Of a DNA stretch of 64,000 bases, positions 16,953 to 25,145 are shown in pieces. Where the stretch lies: positions 29,973-93,972 of the forward strand of contig JAZOBF010000049.1 in NCBI GenBank assembly GCA_045595845.1, read 5' to 3'. Both the position numbers and the translations under genes were made by a program. The notes under the pieces are model-generated. The model was given only the letters and a program-made list of their open reading frames with translations. It was not told the DNA's origin and ran no database searches. The first letter of the stretch is position 1. Each line of letters opens with the position of its first letter. The DNA is from RGIG3009 sp045595845 (lineage in GTDB: Bacteria > Bacillota > Clostridia > Oscillospirales > Acutalibacteraceae).

Positions 16953-17651
16953 ATGTTGCGCATGGTATTTTGCGATGTGGACGGCACGCTGCTTCCAAAA
17001 ACCGAACAAGGAATTTCAGTGGATACGATGTCACAGTTGCGCCGTTTGCTTGATCGCGGCATTACGGTGGTGATTGCCACGGGCAGACCGTACGCGCAGA
17101 TGAGATCGCTGTTTGGACCGCTGTTTTTCCGTTTGGTGTTTTTGTGTATGGACGGCGCACTCGTGATGCACAAGAATTGTGTATTATACAAAAAGCCGTT
17201 GATGAAGTGCAAATCCAAGGAATTGCTTGCTCGTTACGGCGGGGGTGCGGTTTACGGGCGCGAGCACATCTATTGTGTGGGCAACACGCCCGTCGATGGA
17301 AAACGGGTACACACGCCGATGGAAATTCCTGAGGATTACTTAAAGCTGGAGTTGCCGACGGGAACGGTGACGGGGTTGCATGAATCGTTCCGTGTGGCGT
17401 ATCAAAATGAGTGCACAACCGAATTGGTTGCCGCGGGAGCGGACAAAGGTGCGGCGGCGCGTGCGGTTATGCAAAAATTCGGGGTATCGCCCGACCGGGC
17501 GATTGCGTTTGGTGACGGGGAGAACGATATTCCCTTGCTTTGCGCGGTGGGACATCCGTACCGCATGAAAGATTCGCTGTGTACGGGATTCGGCGATCTG
17601 CCGATAGCGGAAAGTGTGCAAAGCGTTTTGCAAAAAGAATTTCGTATATAA
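16953..17651 (+). CDS. HAD-superfamily Cof-type phosphatase
   Basis: A cytosolic HAD hydrolase of class IIB that should dephosphorylate small phosphometabolites; the substrate cannot be told from sequence. Motif I DVDGTLL lies at 8-14, motif II-like ATGR near 46-49, and motif IV GDGENDIPLL near 187-196; a Lys expected as motif III appears near 167 (ADKGAAAR). At 232 residues it is shorter than most Cof proteins (about 270), with a reduced cap. GAGGTGA before ATG 16953 sets the start; a GTG at 16941 is possible. Probably the last gene of the phoH-mutS2 run. Confidence 0.85.
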   Translation: MLRMVFCDVDGTLLPKTEQGISVDTMSQLRRLLDRGITVVIATGRPYAQMRSLFGPLFFRLVFLCMDGALVMHKNCVLYKKPLMKCKSKELLARYGGGAVYGREHIYCVGNTPVDGKRVHTPMEIPEDYLKLELPTGTVTGLHESFRVAYQNECTTELVAAGADKGAAARAVMQKFGVSPDRAIAFGDGENDIPLLCAVGHPYRMKDSLCTGFGDLPIAESVQSVLQKEFRI

Positions 17652-17660
17652 TGGGAAACG

Positions 17661-17690
17661 GCTCCGTCATCGACGGAGCCGTTTGTTTAG
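17661..17690 (+). terminator. Terminator between HAD gene and thiT
   Basis: ACGGCTCCGTC / GACGGAGCCGT stem (about 17658-17668 with 17673-17683) with a T-rich tail; symmetrical enough to serve both converging genes. Confidence 0.7.
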
Positions 17691-18499
17691 CGTTTGAAGC
17701 GGGAAATGAATTTTAAGACGACGAACAGGAGTATGCCGATGGCGGTAAACACGGCAACGCCGAGCCAGTTTAATGCGGCAAGACCGGCAAAAAACAATTC
17801 CCCGCTCGAGGCATTTTGCAGGGCGGGGGCGATGTAAATCACATCACCAACCAACGTCAAGAACAGGATAGTATACGCAATCCCCGACAACACGGTCGCG
17901 GCAGTACTTCCCTGTACGCGGCGAATGGCGGCGCGGGAAATGCTGTCACTCTCCAAAGAGAGCAAGCGCGATACATATACGGTGCCGAGTGTTAAAATGA
18001 TGATTTCGGGGATCATGTAGGTCGCGTTGTAGGAGAGAGAAAAAATCAGAGCTTCGGCGGTGGGGACGGACAAGCCCGCCCATACCGTACAACCGGAAAT
18101 GACATGACACAGATACCGCAAAATGCCGGTTATGACGGCGGCGATACCAAGCGCCATGCCTTGCGGCAGTTTTTTGCGAAACATGCCGCCAAGGCCTAAA
18201 GCTAAAAAGGCGAGGAGGTAATCGAAAACGGCAATGGCCGCTACGGCACCAAAAGAGGTGGCGTAAGAGAAATTATCGAGCCCCAGTAACAGTTGAATCA
18301 AACCGTAGGTGAACGCGGTGAACAGACCGTGGCGTGTGCCGTAGCGGTATGCGATAACGAGAAGCGGTAACATACTGCAGGCGGTGACACTGCCGCCATA
18401 CGGCATATCCACCAGTTTGATGACGCTTAACACGGCGGCGATCGCGAGCATCAGAGCACTTTCGGTCAGTCGATAAACAGATTGTTTGCGAACAGACAT
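17687..18499 (-). CDS. thiT: Thiamine-specific ECF transporter S component ThiT
   Basis: ThiT is the substrate-binding membrane subunit that captures thiamine for an ECF transporter; the shared EcfA/A'/T energising module is not in this window. The 270-residue product has six or seven hydrophobic helices. The ThiT thiamine-site residues are visible in CHVISGCTVWAG near 130-141 and SYNATYMIPE near 154-163. It lies behind a TPP riboswitch with an intrinsic terminator, so thiamine pyrophosphate should shut it off. The C-terminus is about 60 residues longer than the lactic acid bacterial ThiT, with an additional pair of helices. Confidence 0.92.
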   Translation of the reverse strand: MSVRKQSVYRLTESALMLAIAAVLSVIKLVDMPYGGSVTACSMLPLLVIAYRYGTRHGLFTAFTYGLIQLLLGLDNFSYATSFGAVAAIAVFDYLLAFLALGLGGMFRKKLPQGMALGIAAVITGILRYLCHVISGCTVWAGLSVPTAEALIFSLSYNATYMIPEIIILTLGTVYVSRLLSLESDSISRAAIRRVQGSTAATVLSGIAYTILFLTLVGDVIYIAPALQNASSGELFFAGLAALNWLGVAVFTAIGILLFVVLKFISRFKR

Positions 18500-18521
18500 A
18501 GTAACACATCCTTATTATGAA

Positions 18522-18560
18522 AATAAAAAACATCCTATCCGAAAAAATACGGATAGGATG
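18522..18560 (-). terminator. Riboswitch-controlled terminator before thiT
   Basis: CATCCTATCCG (minus 18560-18550) pairs with CGGATAGGATG (18541-18531), followed by TTTTTTATTTT on the minus strand, between the TPP aptamer and the thiT start. Confidence 0.9.
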
Positions 18561-18603
18561 TGAGAAAAGCAGATGTTTGCGCGCTTAAACCGCTGCGTTT
18601 CGT

Positions 18604-18690
18604 AAACATTCCTACGCCGGTATTATCCGGATCAGGTCACAGGGTTAGAAGCGAACTTCCTCTCAGCCGATTGCTCAGCACCCCTTGTTT
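18604..18690 (-). ncRNA. TPP riboswitch (THI element)
   Basis: On the minus strand the conserved parts are GGGGTGCT, GGCTGAGAGGAAG, ACCCTGTGACCTGATCCGG, ATAATACCGGCGTAGGAA; the closing stem AAACA/TGTTT pairs 18690-18686 with 18608-18604. This is the full TPP aptamer with the pyrophosphate helix and the CTGAGA pyrimidine-sensor loop. It controls the terminator at 18522-18560 ahead of thiT. Confidence 0.97.
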
Positions 18691-18700
18691 AACGGTGTGT

Positions 18701-18729
18701 ATTGTAACACGGATTTATGTGGATGTCAA
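18701..18729 (-). promoter_or_regulatory. Promoter of the TPP-riboswitch/thiT transcript
   Basis: TTGACA (18724-18729), 17-base spacer, TACAAT (18701-18706) on the minus strand. The -35 box contains the TGA stop codon of icd. Confidence 0.85.
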
Positions 18730-19925
18730 GCAAGTTTTGCGGCAATGGCATCCAAAAATTCAAGAGAGTTTACTTTTTTCTTGTTTTTAAGGGTGGATAA
18801 CAGGTACAAATCGCCTGTCATGATGCCGTCCTCAATCGTGCCGAGCGTAGCCGCCTCGAGACGATCTGCAAAGGCGCAAAGGTCCGGCAGATTATCCAGC
18901 TCGCCGCGCTTGCGCAAGGCACCCGACCACGCGAAGATGGTGGCGACGGAGTTGGTGGAAGTCTCTTCACCTTTCAGGTGTTTGTAATAGTGGCGGGTGA
19001 CCGTGCCGTGTGCCGCTTCGTACTCATATTTGCCGTCGGGAGAGACCAGCACGCTGGTCATCATGGCAAGAGAGCCGAAAGCGGTGGCAACCATATCACT
19101 CATGACATCACCGTCGTAGTTTTTGCACGCCCAGATAAAGCCGCCCTTAGAACGGATGACGCGTGCGACCGCATCGTCGATGAGGGTGTAGAAATACTCG
19201 ATGTCTGCCGCCTCGAAAGCATCCTTATACTCAGCCTCGTAAATCTCGGCAAAGATATCCTTAAACCGATGATCGTATATTTTGGAAATGGTATCTTTGG
19301 TGGAGAACCACAAGTCTTGCTTTAACGACAGCGCGTAGTTGAAACAAGCGCGGGCGAAGCTTCCAATGGATTTATCGGTATTGTGCACGCCTTGAATGAT
19401 ACCGCCGCCCGTGAAATCGTGAATGAGTTTGCGGTCGGTTTTGCCATCCGGATACGTCACGAGCAGTTCCGCCTTAGCGGCACCGTCCACATACAATTCG
19501 GAGTTTTTGTACACATCGCCGTATGCGTGACGCGCGAGTGTGATGGGTTTCTCCCATGTGGAAACGCTGGGAGTGATGCCTTTTACGACAACGGGGGCGC
19601 GAAATACCGTGCCGTCCAACATGGCGCGGAGCGTGCCGTTGGGGCTTTTCCACATTTCCTTGAGTTTGTATTCCTCCACGCGTTGGGCGTTCGGGGTGAT
19701 GGTTGCACATTTGACGCCTACACCGTATTTCTTAATCGCGTTCGCCGCATCTACGGTGACTTGATCGTTGGTTTCGTCGCGATAGGGAAGACCGAGGTCA
19801 TAGTATTCACATTTGAGATCCACAAACGGCAGCAGGAGTTTTTCTTTGATTGCCTGCCACAGAATGCGCGTCATTTCGTCGCCGTCCATTTCGACGAGCG
19901 GGGTTGTCATTTGAATTTTAGCCAT
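18726..19925 (-). CDS. icd: Isocitrate dehydrogenase, NADP-dependent, eukaryote-like dimer type
   Basis: Oxidatively decarboxylates isocitrate to 2-oxoglutarate, giving NADPH and the carbon skeleton for glutamate. The 399-residue sequence is of the type II (mitochondrial/cytosolic-like) subfamily: substrate residues in PNGTLRAMLDGTVFRAP near 95-111, the IDH/IMDH signature NYDGDVMSDMVATAFGSLAMM near 268-288, and YEAAHGTVTRHY near 303-314 for NADP binding. AAGGAG lies ten bases before the ATG at 19925; a TTG immediately upstream is also possible. No citrate synthase or aconitase is adjacent. Confidence 0.95.
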   Translation of the reverse strand: MAKIQMTTPLVEMDGDEMTRILWQAIKEKLLLPFVDLKCEYYDLGLPYRDETNDQVTVDAANAIKKYGVGVKCATITPNAQRVEEYKLKEMWKSPNGTLRAMLDGTVFRAPVVVKGITPSVSTWEKPITLARHAYGDVYKNSELYVDGAAKAELLVTYPDGKTDRKLIHDFTGGGIIQGVHNTDKSIGSFARACFNYALSLKQDLWFSTKDTISKIYDHRFKDIFAEIYEAEYKDAFEAADIEYFYTLIDDAVARVIRSKGGFIWACKNYDGDVMSDMVATAFGSLAMMTSVLVSPDGKYEYEAAHGTVTRHYYKHLKGEETSTNSVATIFAWSGALRKRGELDNLPDLCAFADRLEAATLGTIEDGIMTGDLYLLSTLKNKKKVNSLEFLDAIAAKLA

Positions 19926-19958
19926 CAATATCGTTCTCCTTGTATGAACTGTGGTTCT

Positions 19959-19987
19959 ATTTTACTGGTTTTTTCGAATAAAGGCAA
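19959..19987 (-). promoter_or_regulatory. Promoter of icd
   Basis: TTGCCT (19982-19987), 17-base spacer, TAAAAT (19959-19964) on the minus strand. Confidence 0.55.
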
Positions 19988-20015
19988 CACCTTTTTAATC
20001 TTTTTAGGAATTTTA

Positions 20016-20044
20016 TTGCGTCTTTGTGCATTTTGCGGTATACT
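20016..20044 (+). promoter_or_regulatory. Promoter of the CPBP protease / tadA genes
   Basis: TTGCGT (20016-20021), 17-base spacer, TATACT (20039-20044), about 25 bases upstream of the start codon. Confidence 0.6.
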
Positions 20045-20069
20045 GGGGAAAGCGAAAGGAGCGAAGCGT

Positions 20070-21029
20070 ATGGAGCTGTATGACCGGTATATCACACCCG
20101 AACAACGGGAAGCGCGTCAGCTGAAACAGACCGGCACCTTTGTCGCAGTCATACTGCTGGCTATGATGGCAACGGAGCTTGTCCTTACCGTCGCTTCGCA
20201 GTTGGGACTGCTTGCCCGCGTGACGGCGTGGGTTACGACTTACGAGCGCTATATGCTGCTCAATATGCTGGTGTATCTGTTGTGCTTGGCGGTGCCTGCC
20301 GTGGTGGCGGCACTTGTCGCCGGATACCGACAGAACCCGTTTGCCTCGAAGCGTGTCGGTGGCGGCGTGCTCTTGGTCGGTGTGTTCGGCGGGATGGCCA
20401 TCGCGGTTTTTGCCAATATAGCGGCAAGTTGGCTGATGAACTGGTTGACGACCTTGGGAATCCCCGAACCCGAGATGCCGGATTTGATAGAGCCGACTTT
20501 GGTGAGCTTGTTGCTTAACATCGTGTCTACGGCGGTGCTTCCCGCCATTGTGGAGGAAATGATTTTCCGCGGGTATATTCTCGGTGCCCTGCGCGTGCAC
20601 GGGGACGGGCTGGCGGTGGTGGTGTCCGCCGTGCTGTTCGGCTTGTTCCACGGGAATATCCTGCAAATCCCGTTTGCTTTCATTTTAGGCTTGGTGATGG
20701 GCTATTTGGTGGTACAGACCGACAGTATCCTGCCCGCCATGCTGTTTCACTTCACCAATAATTTGATGTCGGTGTTGTTGACTTTTTTCGGCAAATGTTA
20801 TCCCGAACAACGGGAGACGATTCACACGGTTACCTTCGTGGCGGTGACCGCCGTCGGTGCTGTGGTATTGACGGTTATGTGCCGCATGGCGCGTTCCAAA
20901 CCGCTCGGCAACGGGGTGTCGTTGCTTCGGGTGAACGAGCGTGTCGGTAAGTTGTTGTCTGCACCTGCGATGGTGCTCGCTTTGATCGGCATGTTAGCCA
21001 CCTTGTTTTACAGTATGGGAAGAGGATAA
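20070..21029 (+). CDS. CPBP-family intramembrane metalloprotease
   Basis: A membrane protein of the CAAX-protease/bacteriocin-processing (Abi) family. The 319-residue product has about eight hydrophobic segments and the family's catalytic motifs EEMIFRGYI near 165-173 (EExxxR), GLFHGN near 193-198 and HFTNN near 228-232. Family members process peptides or act in self-immunity or signalling; the substrate is unknown here. AAAGGAG precedes ATG 20070. The frame stays open far upstream across icd, but the promoter and ribosome site place the start at 20070. Confidence 0.88.
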   Translation: MELYDRYITPEQREARQLKQTGTFVAVILLAMMATELVLTVASQLGLLARVTAWVTTYERYMLLNMLVYLLCLAVPAVVAALVAGYRQNPFASKRVGGGVLLVGVFGGMAIAVFANIAASWLMNWLTTLGIPEPEMPDLIEPTLVSLLLNIVSTAVLPAIVEEMIFRGYILGALRVHGDGLAVVVSAVLFGLFHGNILQIPFAFILGLVMGYLVVQTDSILPAMLFHFTNNLMSVLLTFFGKCYPEQRETIHTVTFVAVTAVGAVVLTVMCRMARSKPLGNGVSLLRVNERVGKLLSAPAMVLALIGMLATLFYSMGRG

Positions 21030-21031
21030 GC

Positions 21032-21484
21032 ATGACGGATGAACAATGGATGCGGCACGCACTTACCGCCGCAAAACAAGCGGCTGCAGAGGGCGAAGTC
21101 CCCGTAGGTGCCGTGATCGTCAAAGAGGATGCGGTGATTGCCGTCGGTCGGAATCGGCGTGAGTGCGGTAAAAACGCGTTGGCACATGCCGAAATAGACG
21201 CTATCAACGGAGCGTGTGAGGCGCTCGGCGGCTGGCGGGTGTCGGGGTGCACGCTGTATGTAACGCTGGGGCCCTGTGCTATGTGCGCGGGGGCAATCAT
21301 CAATGCGCGGATTGATCGTGTGGTGTACGGTACCGCCGATCCGAAAGCGGGATCGTGCGGCTCGCTTGTCGATTTGTTCTCGTTGCCGTATAATCATCGG
21401 CCGCAACTTGTCGGCGGTGTGTTAGAGGATGAGTGTGCGGCGTGTTTGCAGGACTTTTTTCGACAGCTTCGCACAAAACATTGA
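21032..21484 (+). CDS. tadA: tRNA-specific adenosine deaminase TadA
   Basis: Converts A34 of tRNA-Arg(ACG) to inosine. The 150-residue enzyme has the zinc and proton-relay motifs HAEIDAI at 52-58 and PCAMCAGA near 83-90. It starts two bases after the protease stop, so the two are likely co-transcribed. The final codon TGA overlaps the -35 box of the mscL promoter. Confidence 0.96.
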   Translation: MTDEQWMRHALTAAKQAAAEGEVPVGAVIVKEDAVIAVGRNRRECGKNALAHAEIDAINGACEALGGWRVSGCTLYVTLGPCAMCAGAIINARIDRVVYGTADPKAGSCGSLVDLFSLPYNHRPQLVGGVLEDECAACLQDFFRQLRTKH

Positions 21485-21509
21485 CAAAAAACGACGAGTT
21501 TTTTATAAT
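21481..21509 (+). promoter_or_regulatory. Consensus promoter of mscL
   Basis: Perfect TTGACA (21481-21486), 17-base spacer, perfect TATAAT (21504-21509). The tadA stop codon TGA lies within the -35 hexamer. Confidence 0.9.
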
Positions 21510-21534
21510 GAAGCTATCAAAGGAGGGTACATAC

Positions 21535-21984
21535 ATGAAAAAGTTTTTCGAAGAATTTAAAGAGTTTATCTCCAAGGGCAATGTCATCGATATGGCGGTT
21601 GCGGTTATCATTGGTAATGCTTTCAAGGCGATTATCACGGCGCTGGTGGACAATGTCATTATGCCGCTTATCAGTTTGGCGGTCGGCGGTCTTAATTTTA
21701 CCGAGTGGAAATGGGTGCTTAAGGCCGCTACCGTGGTCGACGGCGTGGAAACGGCGGAAGTTGCCGTCAGTTACGGTGTGTTGTTGCAAGCGGTGATTGA
21801 TTTCCTCATTGTGGCGTTCTGCATCTTTGTAGCGCTGAAAATCCTGCTTGCGGTACAGACCAAGACCAAAGAACTGCTTATCATGAAAGCGGAAGAAGAA
21901 GCGGCGGCCGAGGAAGTCAGTGAGCCCGCCGAGACCGAAATGGATGTTTTGCGGGATATCCGTGAATTGCTCAAGGGTAAATAA
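21535..21984 (+). CDS. mscL: Large-conductance mechanosensitive channel MscL
   Basis: Pentameric membrane channel that opens under hypo-osmotic tension. The 149-residue subunit has the amphipathic N-terminal helix, TM1 with GNVIDMAVAVIIGNAFKAI near 14-32, a periplasmic-loop-equivalent segment, TM2 near 80-102 and a charged C-terminal bundle with E-rich EEEAAAEE. AGGAGGGT precedes ATG 21535; a longer frame would begin before the promoter. A consensus promoter and a strong terminator make it a single-gene unit. Confidence 0.97.
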   Translation: MKKFFEEFKEFISKGNVIDMAVAVIIGNAFKAIITALVDNVIMPLISLAVGGLNFTEWKWVLKAATVVDGVETAEVAVSYGVLLQAVIDFLIVAFCIFVALKILLAVQTKTKELLIMKAEEEAAAEEVSEPAETEMDVLRDIRELLKGK

Positions 21985-21997
21985 ACATTACAATGTG

Positions 21998-22042
21998 ACA
22001 GGCACCGCCAACCGATAAAGGGTTGGCGGTGCCTGTTTGTTG
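21998..22042 (+). terminator. Terminator between mscL and the suf genes
   Basis: A 16-bp perfect stem (21998-22013 with 22021-22036) followed by TTGTTGTTTTC on the plus strand; converging suf genes may use the opposite face. Confidence 0.9.
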
Positions 22043-22047
22043 TTTTC

Positions 22048-22965
22048 TTATTTTAAAAATCCGTTGACGATTTGTTCTTCGGCTTGTTGCTCGGTTAAGC
22101 CGAGTGTCATCAGTTTAATGAGTTGTTCGCCCGCGATTTTGCCGATGGCGGCTTCGTGAATCAGGCTTGCCTCCAAGTGATTGGCTGTGATTTCGGGAAT
22201 GGCGCATACGCTGGCGTCGTCCATCAAGATGGCGTCGCATTCCGTATGCCCTGCGCAACGGTTGTTGCCGTTGATGCGGGATAAAAAGCGTTGTTTGGAA
22301 CGGTCTTTCGCAACCGAGCGGGAAATGACATTTGCTGAACAGTCTTCGCCGTTTAGCTCTACGGTAAAATCTGTTTCGGCAAATTGATCGCCGTGTGTCA
22401 TGAGTTTTTCACGAATGACGAGGGAAGCGCCGTCTGCAAGCGTCGCGTCGGTGACGCGTTTGGTGGAATCCACGCCCTTGATTTGGGTGGTTTCCAGCTC
22501 CATGGCGGCGCCCTCCTCCAACACGATTACCGTGTGCGGGTTCATGACGCGTTTGCCGTTCCCGTCGCCGTCGCCGTAATGTTTTTCCACGTAGCGCACT
22601 TTCGCGTTTTTGCCGACAAAGAAGGAATGCACGCCGTCGTGACGGGACTCGTTATCACCGCTGTTGTGAATGCCGCAACCTGCCACGATGGTAACATCGG
22701 CATCGTCACCGATAAAGAAATCGTTATACACCAGCTCGGTCAAACCGCTTTGACTGATAATGACCGGTATGTGCACGCTTTCGCCTTTCGTGCCGGGTTT
22801 GATGCGAATGTCGATGCCCGGCTTGTCCGTTTTTGTGATGATATCAATGTTGGCGGTGGTGTTGCGGCTCGACAGCTCCCCGTTTGCGCGAATATTATAG
22901 GCACCCTCGGGAACGCTGTGAAGATCGGCAACTGCTTCCAACAAGGTTTTTTCAATCGTATCCAT
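22048..22965 (-). CDS. sufB: SufB/SufD-family Fe-S cluster scaffold (minimal SUF type)
   Basis: A 305-residue SufBD-core protein, much shorter than SufB (about 465) or SufD (about 420), paired only with a SufC. Such two-gene systems (SmsCB type) are known from archaea and anaerobic bacteria and are regarded as minimal Fe-S assembly scaffolds. The conserved C-terminal beta-helix region has RFLSRINGNNRCAGHTECD near 225-243 and NHLEASLIHEAAIGKIA near 261-277, where the Glu/His pair of SufB-SufD is found. There is no sufS or sufU/E in the window. Starts 10 bases after sufC. Confidence 0.9.
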   Translation of the reverse strand: MDTIEKTLLEAVADLHSVPEGAYNIRANGELSSRNTTANIDIITKTDKPGIDIRIKPGTKGESVHIPVIISQSGLTELVYNDFFIGDDADVTIVAGCGIHNSGDNESRHDGVHSFFVGKNAKVRYVEKHYGDGDGNGKRVMNPHTVIVLEEGAAMELETTQIKGVDSTKRVTDATLADGASLVIREKLMTHGDQFAETDFTVELNGEDCSANVISRSVAKDRSKQRFLSRINGNNRCAGHTECDAILMDDASVCAIPEITANHLEASLIHEAAIGKIAGEQLIKLMTLGLTEQQAEEQIVNGFLK

Positions 22966-22975
22966 GAAACTCTCC

Positions 22976-23701
22976 TTATTTCAACTTGTCCGTCAAGGCG
23001 GAGCACGGACCGCTCTCGTTCAACATTTTGGGCAGAATGATGTCGGGGGTGCCCACATCGGATACGCGTCCGTTTGCGACCACCACGATCTTATCCGCAA
23101 TCTTTAAAATGCGCTCTTGGTGCGAAATAATCAGGATGGAGCCACCCAGTTTTTTATACATATTTTCAAACACCTGAATCAGGTTTTGAAAACTCCACAG
23201 GTCGATACCTGCCTCAGGCTCATCGAAAAGGGAGAGCTTGGTGCCGCGAATCATAACGGTGGCAATCTCAATACGCTTGAGTTCACCGCCCGATAAACTG
23301 GCGTTCACCTCGCGGTGAATGTAGTCTTTGGCACATAAGCCCACTTCGGACAAATATGAGCATGCTTCCGATACCGACATGGTCTTTCCTGCCGCGAGCG
23401 ACAAAAGGTCGTGTACGGTAATGCCTTTGAAACGCACCGGCTGCTGAAACGCAAAGCTCACGCCTTTTTGTGCGCGCTCGGTGATGGTTAGATTGGTGAT
23501 ATCCTCACCGTCCAACAAAATTTGACCGGTGGTGGGCGTGAGAATGCCCGCGATAATTTTCGCAAGCGTCGATTTGCCGCCACCGTTCGGGCCGGTGATC
23601 GCGACAAAACGCTCATCGACCGTCAGGCTGACATCTGATAAAATATCAAGGGGATTCTCCCCGTCCGTGACGGTGTACCCGATGTGTTTGAGCTCCAGCA
23701 T
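22976..23701 (-). CDS. sufC: SufC ATPase of the minimal SUF system
   Basis: ABC-type ATPase partner of the SufB-like scaffold. The 241-residue product has Walker A GPNGGGKST near 32-40, the Q-loop region with FAFQQPVRFKGITV, the signature LSGGELKR near 137-144, Walker B LSLFDEPEAGID near 156-167 and the H-loop SHQE. AGGAGG before ATG 23701 selects this start over one eight codons upstream. First gene of the two-gene operon. Confidence 0.95.
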   Translation of the reverse strand: MLELKHIGYTVTDGENPLDILSDVSLTVDERFVAITGPNGGGKSTLAKIIAGILTPTTGQILLDGEDITNLTITERAQKGVSFAFQQPVRFKGITVHDLLSLAAGKTMSVSEACSYLSEVGLCAKDYIHREVNASLSGGELKRIEIATVMIRGTKLSLFDEPEAGIDLWSFQNLIQVFENMYKKLGGSILIISHQERILKIADKIVVVANGRVSDVGTPDIILPKMLNESGPCSALTDKLK

Positions 23702-23813
23702 GGTCGTCCTCCTAAAAAATTGCACAGGTTATCCTATATAGTGTACCACGATTTTCGGTGAAAGAAAAGAGAAAATGACAAGTTTTTTACACAAGCGTGA
23801 CTTTTTGCGGGAC

Positions 23814-23842
23814 TTGTAATTTTAACGCCGGAGTGTTATACT
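23814..23842 (+). promoter_or_regulatory. Promoter of the leucine-rich-repeat protein gene
   Basis: TTGTAA (23814-23819), 17-base spacer, TATACT (23837-23842). Confidence 0.6.
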
Positions 23843-23874
23843 GTTGCCACAGTCTTTTAAAAGGGGATGCGGGA

Positions 23875-25044
23875 ATGAAAAAATGCTTCTCTTTCGTGTC
23901 GATGCTGATGGTGACCGTGTGCTTGTTCTCCGTAAAGGTCTCGGCTGCGGCGGGATATGAAAACAAGATATATGATATTTACACTTACAATGTCATCGAA
24001 GATGAGGCCCTTATTGTTAATGTGGATTCCGCTGTTTCCGGTGCGGTGGAGATCCCCTCCTCCATTGAGGGCTATCCGGTGACGAGCATCGGAGAGCGCG
24101 CGTTTGACAATTGCAAGGACATTACAACCATTAAAATTCCCGCTAAAGTACGGGTGGTGGAAGAGGCCGCTTTTGAGTCGTGTACGGCGTTGACGAAAAT
24201 CTCCGTCGCGTTCGGGAACAAGTCTTATTGCGCGTGGAACGGGGTGCTGTTTAACAAGGCGCGCACCACGCTGATTCATTATCCCGCAGGGAAAACGGAT
24301 ACGGAGTATGCTATCCCCAGTGGTGTCAAAACGGTGGCGGTGTCGGCATTTTCAGAGGCTGTGCAACTGAAAAGTGTTACGGTCGCCGACACGGTTACAA
24401 CGCTTGATGAAAAGGCGTTTTTGGGATGCACCGGACTTGAGACAGTGGTGTTCGGCAACGGATTGCAAAGCATTGCTTCGGAAGCGTTTTCCAAGTGTAC
24501 GGCACTCGCGGCCATCACCATTCCTAACAGCGTACAGGACATGGGCTATGCCGTTTTTTCGGGATGCAGTAAATTGGAAACGGTTACGCTCGGCCGCGGA
24601 CTTAACAGCATCAATGGCACCCTGTTTTTGGATTGTGTCAGTCTGAACAGCATCGGTATTCTCTCTAATGTCAAAAGTATTGCGTCCAGTGCATTCTCAG
24701 GGTGCAGCGGCTTGACGAGTATTACGATTCCCGTCGGCGTGACCGGCATCGGCAGTTACGCGTTTCACGGATGCGACAACTTAAAAACGGTGCTGTATAC
24801 GGGTTCCGAAACCGAAAAAAGTACCATCACCATCGGTGCCAAAAATGAGAGCTTGACCGCCGCCGAGTGGCAGTATAACGCGCCGTCGGTTAAACTGCCG
24901 CCGGAAGATACGCCCGTCGGGTATCAATCGGACGGATATGTCGTTTGGCGATGGTTGTCCATCGGCGGTATGGCGTTGGTGTTGACCGCGGTTATTGTCA
25001 TAATTTTAGTATTTTTGATAAAAGGTGTAAAACAAAGAAAATAA
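23875..25044 (+). CDS. Secreted membrane-anchored BspA-type leucine-rich-repeat protein
   Basis: 389 residues: signal peptide (MKK then a hydrophobic core to about residue 25), then about nine repeats of the LRR_5/BspA kind (pattern AF-x-x-C-x-x-L-x-x-I/V-x-I-P/G) between roughly 50 and 320, then a transmembrane helix near 362-384 and the tail KGVKQRK. It should be displayed on the outer face of the membrane. BspA repeats mediate adhesion or carbohydrate/protein contact in gut and oral bacteria; no specific ligand can be inferred. AAGGGG lies before ATG 23875, and it has its own promoter and terminator. Confidence 0.85.
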   Translation: MKKCFSFVSMLMVTVCLFSVKVSAAAGYENKIYDIYTYNVIEDEALIVNVDSAVSGAVEIPSSIEGYPVTSIGERAFDNCKDITTIKIPAKVRVVEEAAFESCTALTKISVAFGNKSYCAWNGVLFNKARTTLIHYPAGKTDTEYAIPSGVKTVAVSAFSEAVQLKSVTVADTVTTLDEKAFLGCTGLETVVFGNGLQSIASEAFSKCTALAAITIPNSVQDMGYAVFSGCSKLETVTLGRGLNSINGTLFLDCVSLNSIGILSNVKSIASSAFSGCSGLTSITIPVGVTGIGSYAFHGCDNLKTVLYTGSETEKSTITIGAKNESLTAAEWQYNAPSVKLPPEDTPVGYQSDGYVVWRWLSIGGMALVLTAVIVIILVFLIKGVKQRK

Positions 25045-25052
25045 AACCAAGG

Positions 25053-25085
25053 GAGCCGATACGAAAAAGTATCGGCTCTTTCTTT
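25053..25085 (+). terminator. Terminator after the LRR protein gene
   Basis: GAGCCGATAC (25053-25062) / GTATCGGCTC (25069-25078) with a T-rich tail. Confidence 0.88.
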
Positions 25086-25111
25086 ACTTATTATGAATTT
25101 TGTGGTATACT
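25083..25111 (+). promoter_or_regulatory. Promoter of uvrBA
   Basis: TTTACT (25083-25088), 17-base spacer, TATACT (25106-25111) with a TGG extension immediately before the -10. I see no clear LexA (Cheo) box nearby. Confidence 0.5.
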
Positions 25112-25145
25112 ATACAGTCGAGAATTTGTTGTGTGAGGTGAGCGT

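Noticed and set aside
19383..20069. Long plus-strand open frame continuous with the CPBP protease, running antisense through icd
   Set aside because: It is antisense to a well-conserved icd gene; the protease has its own promoter and ribosome site at 20016-20061, so the extension is only an open shadow.
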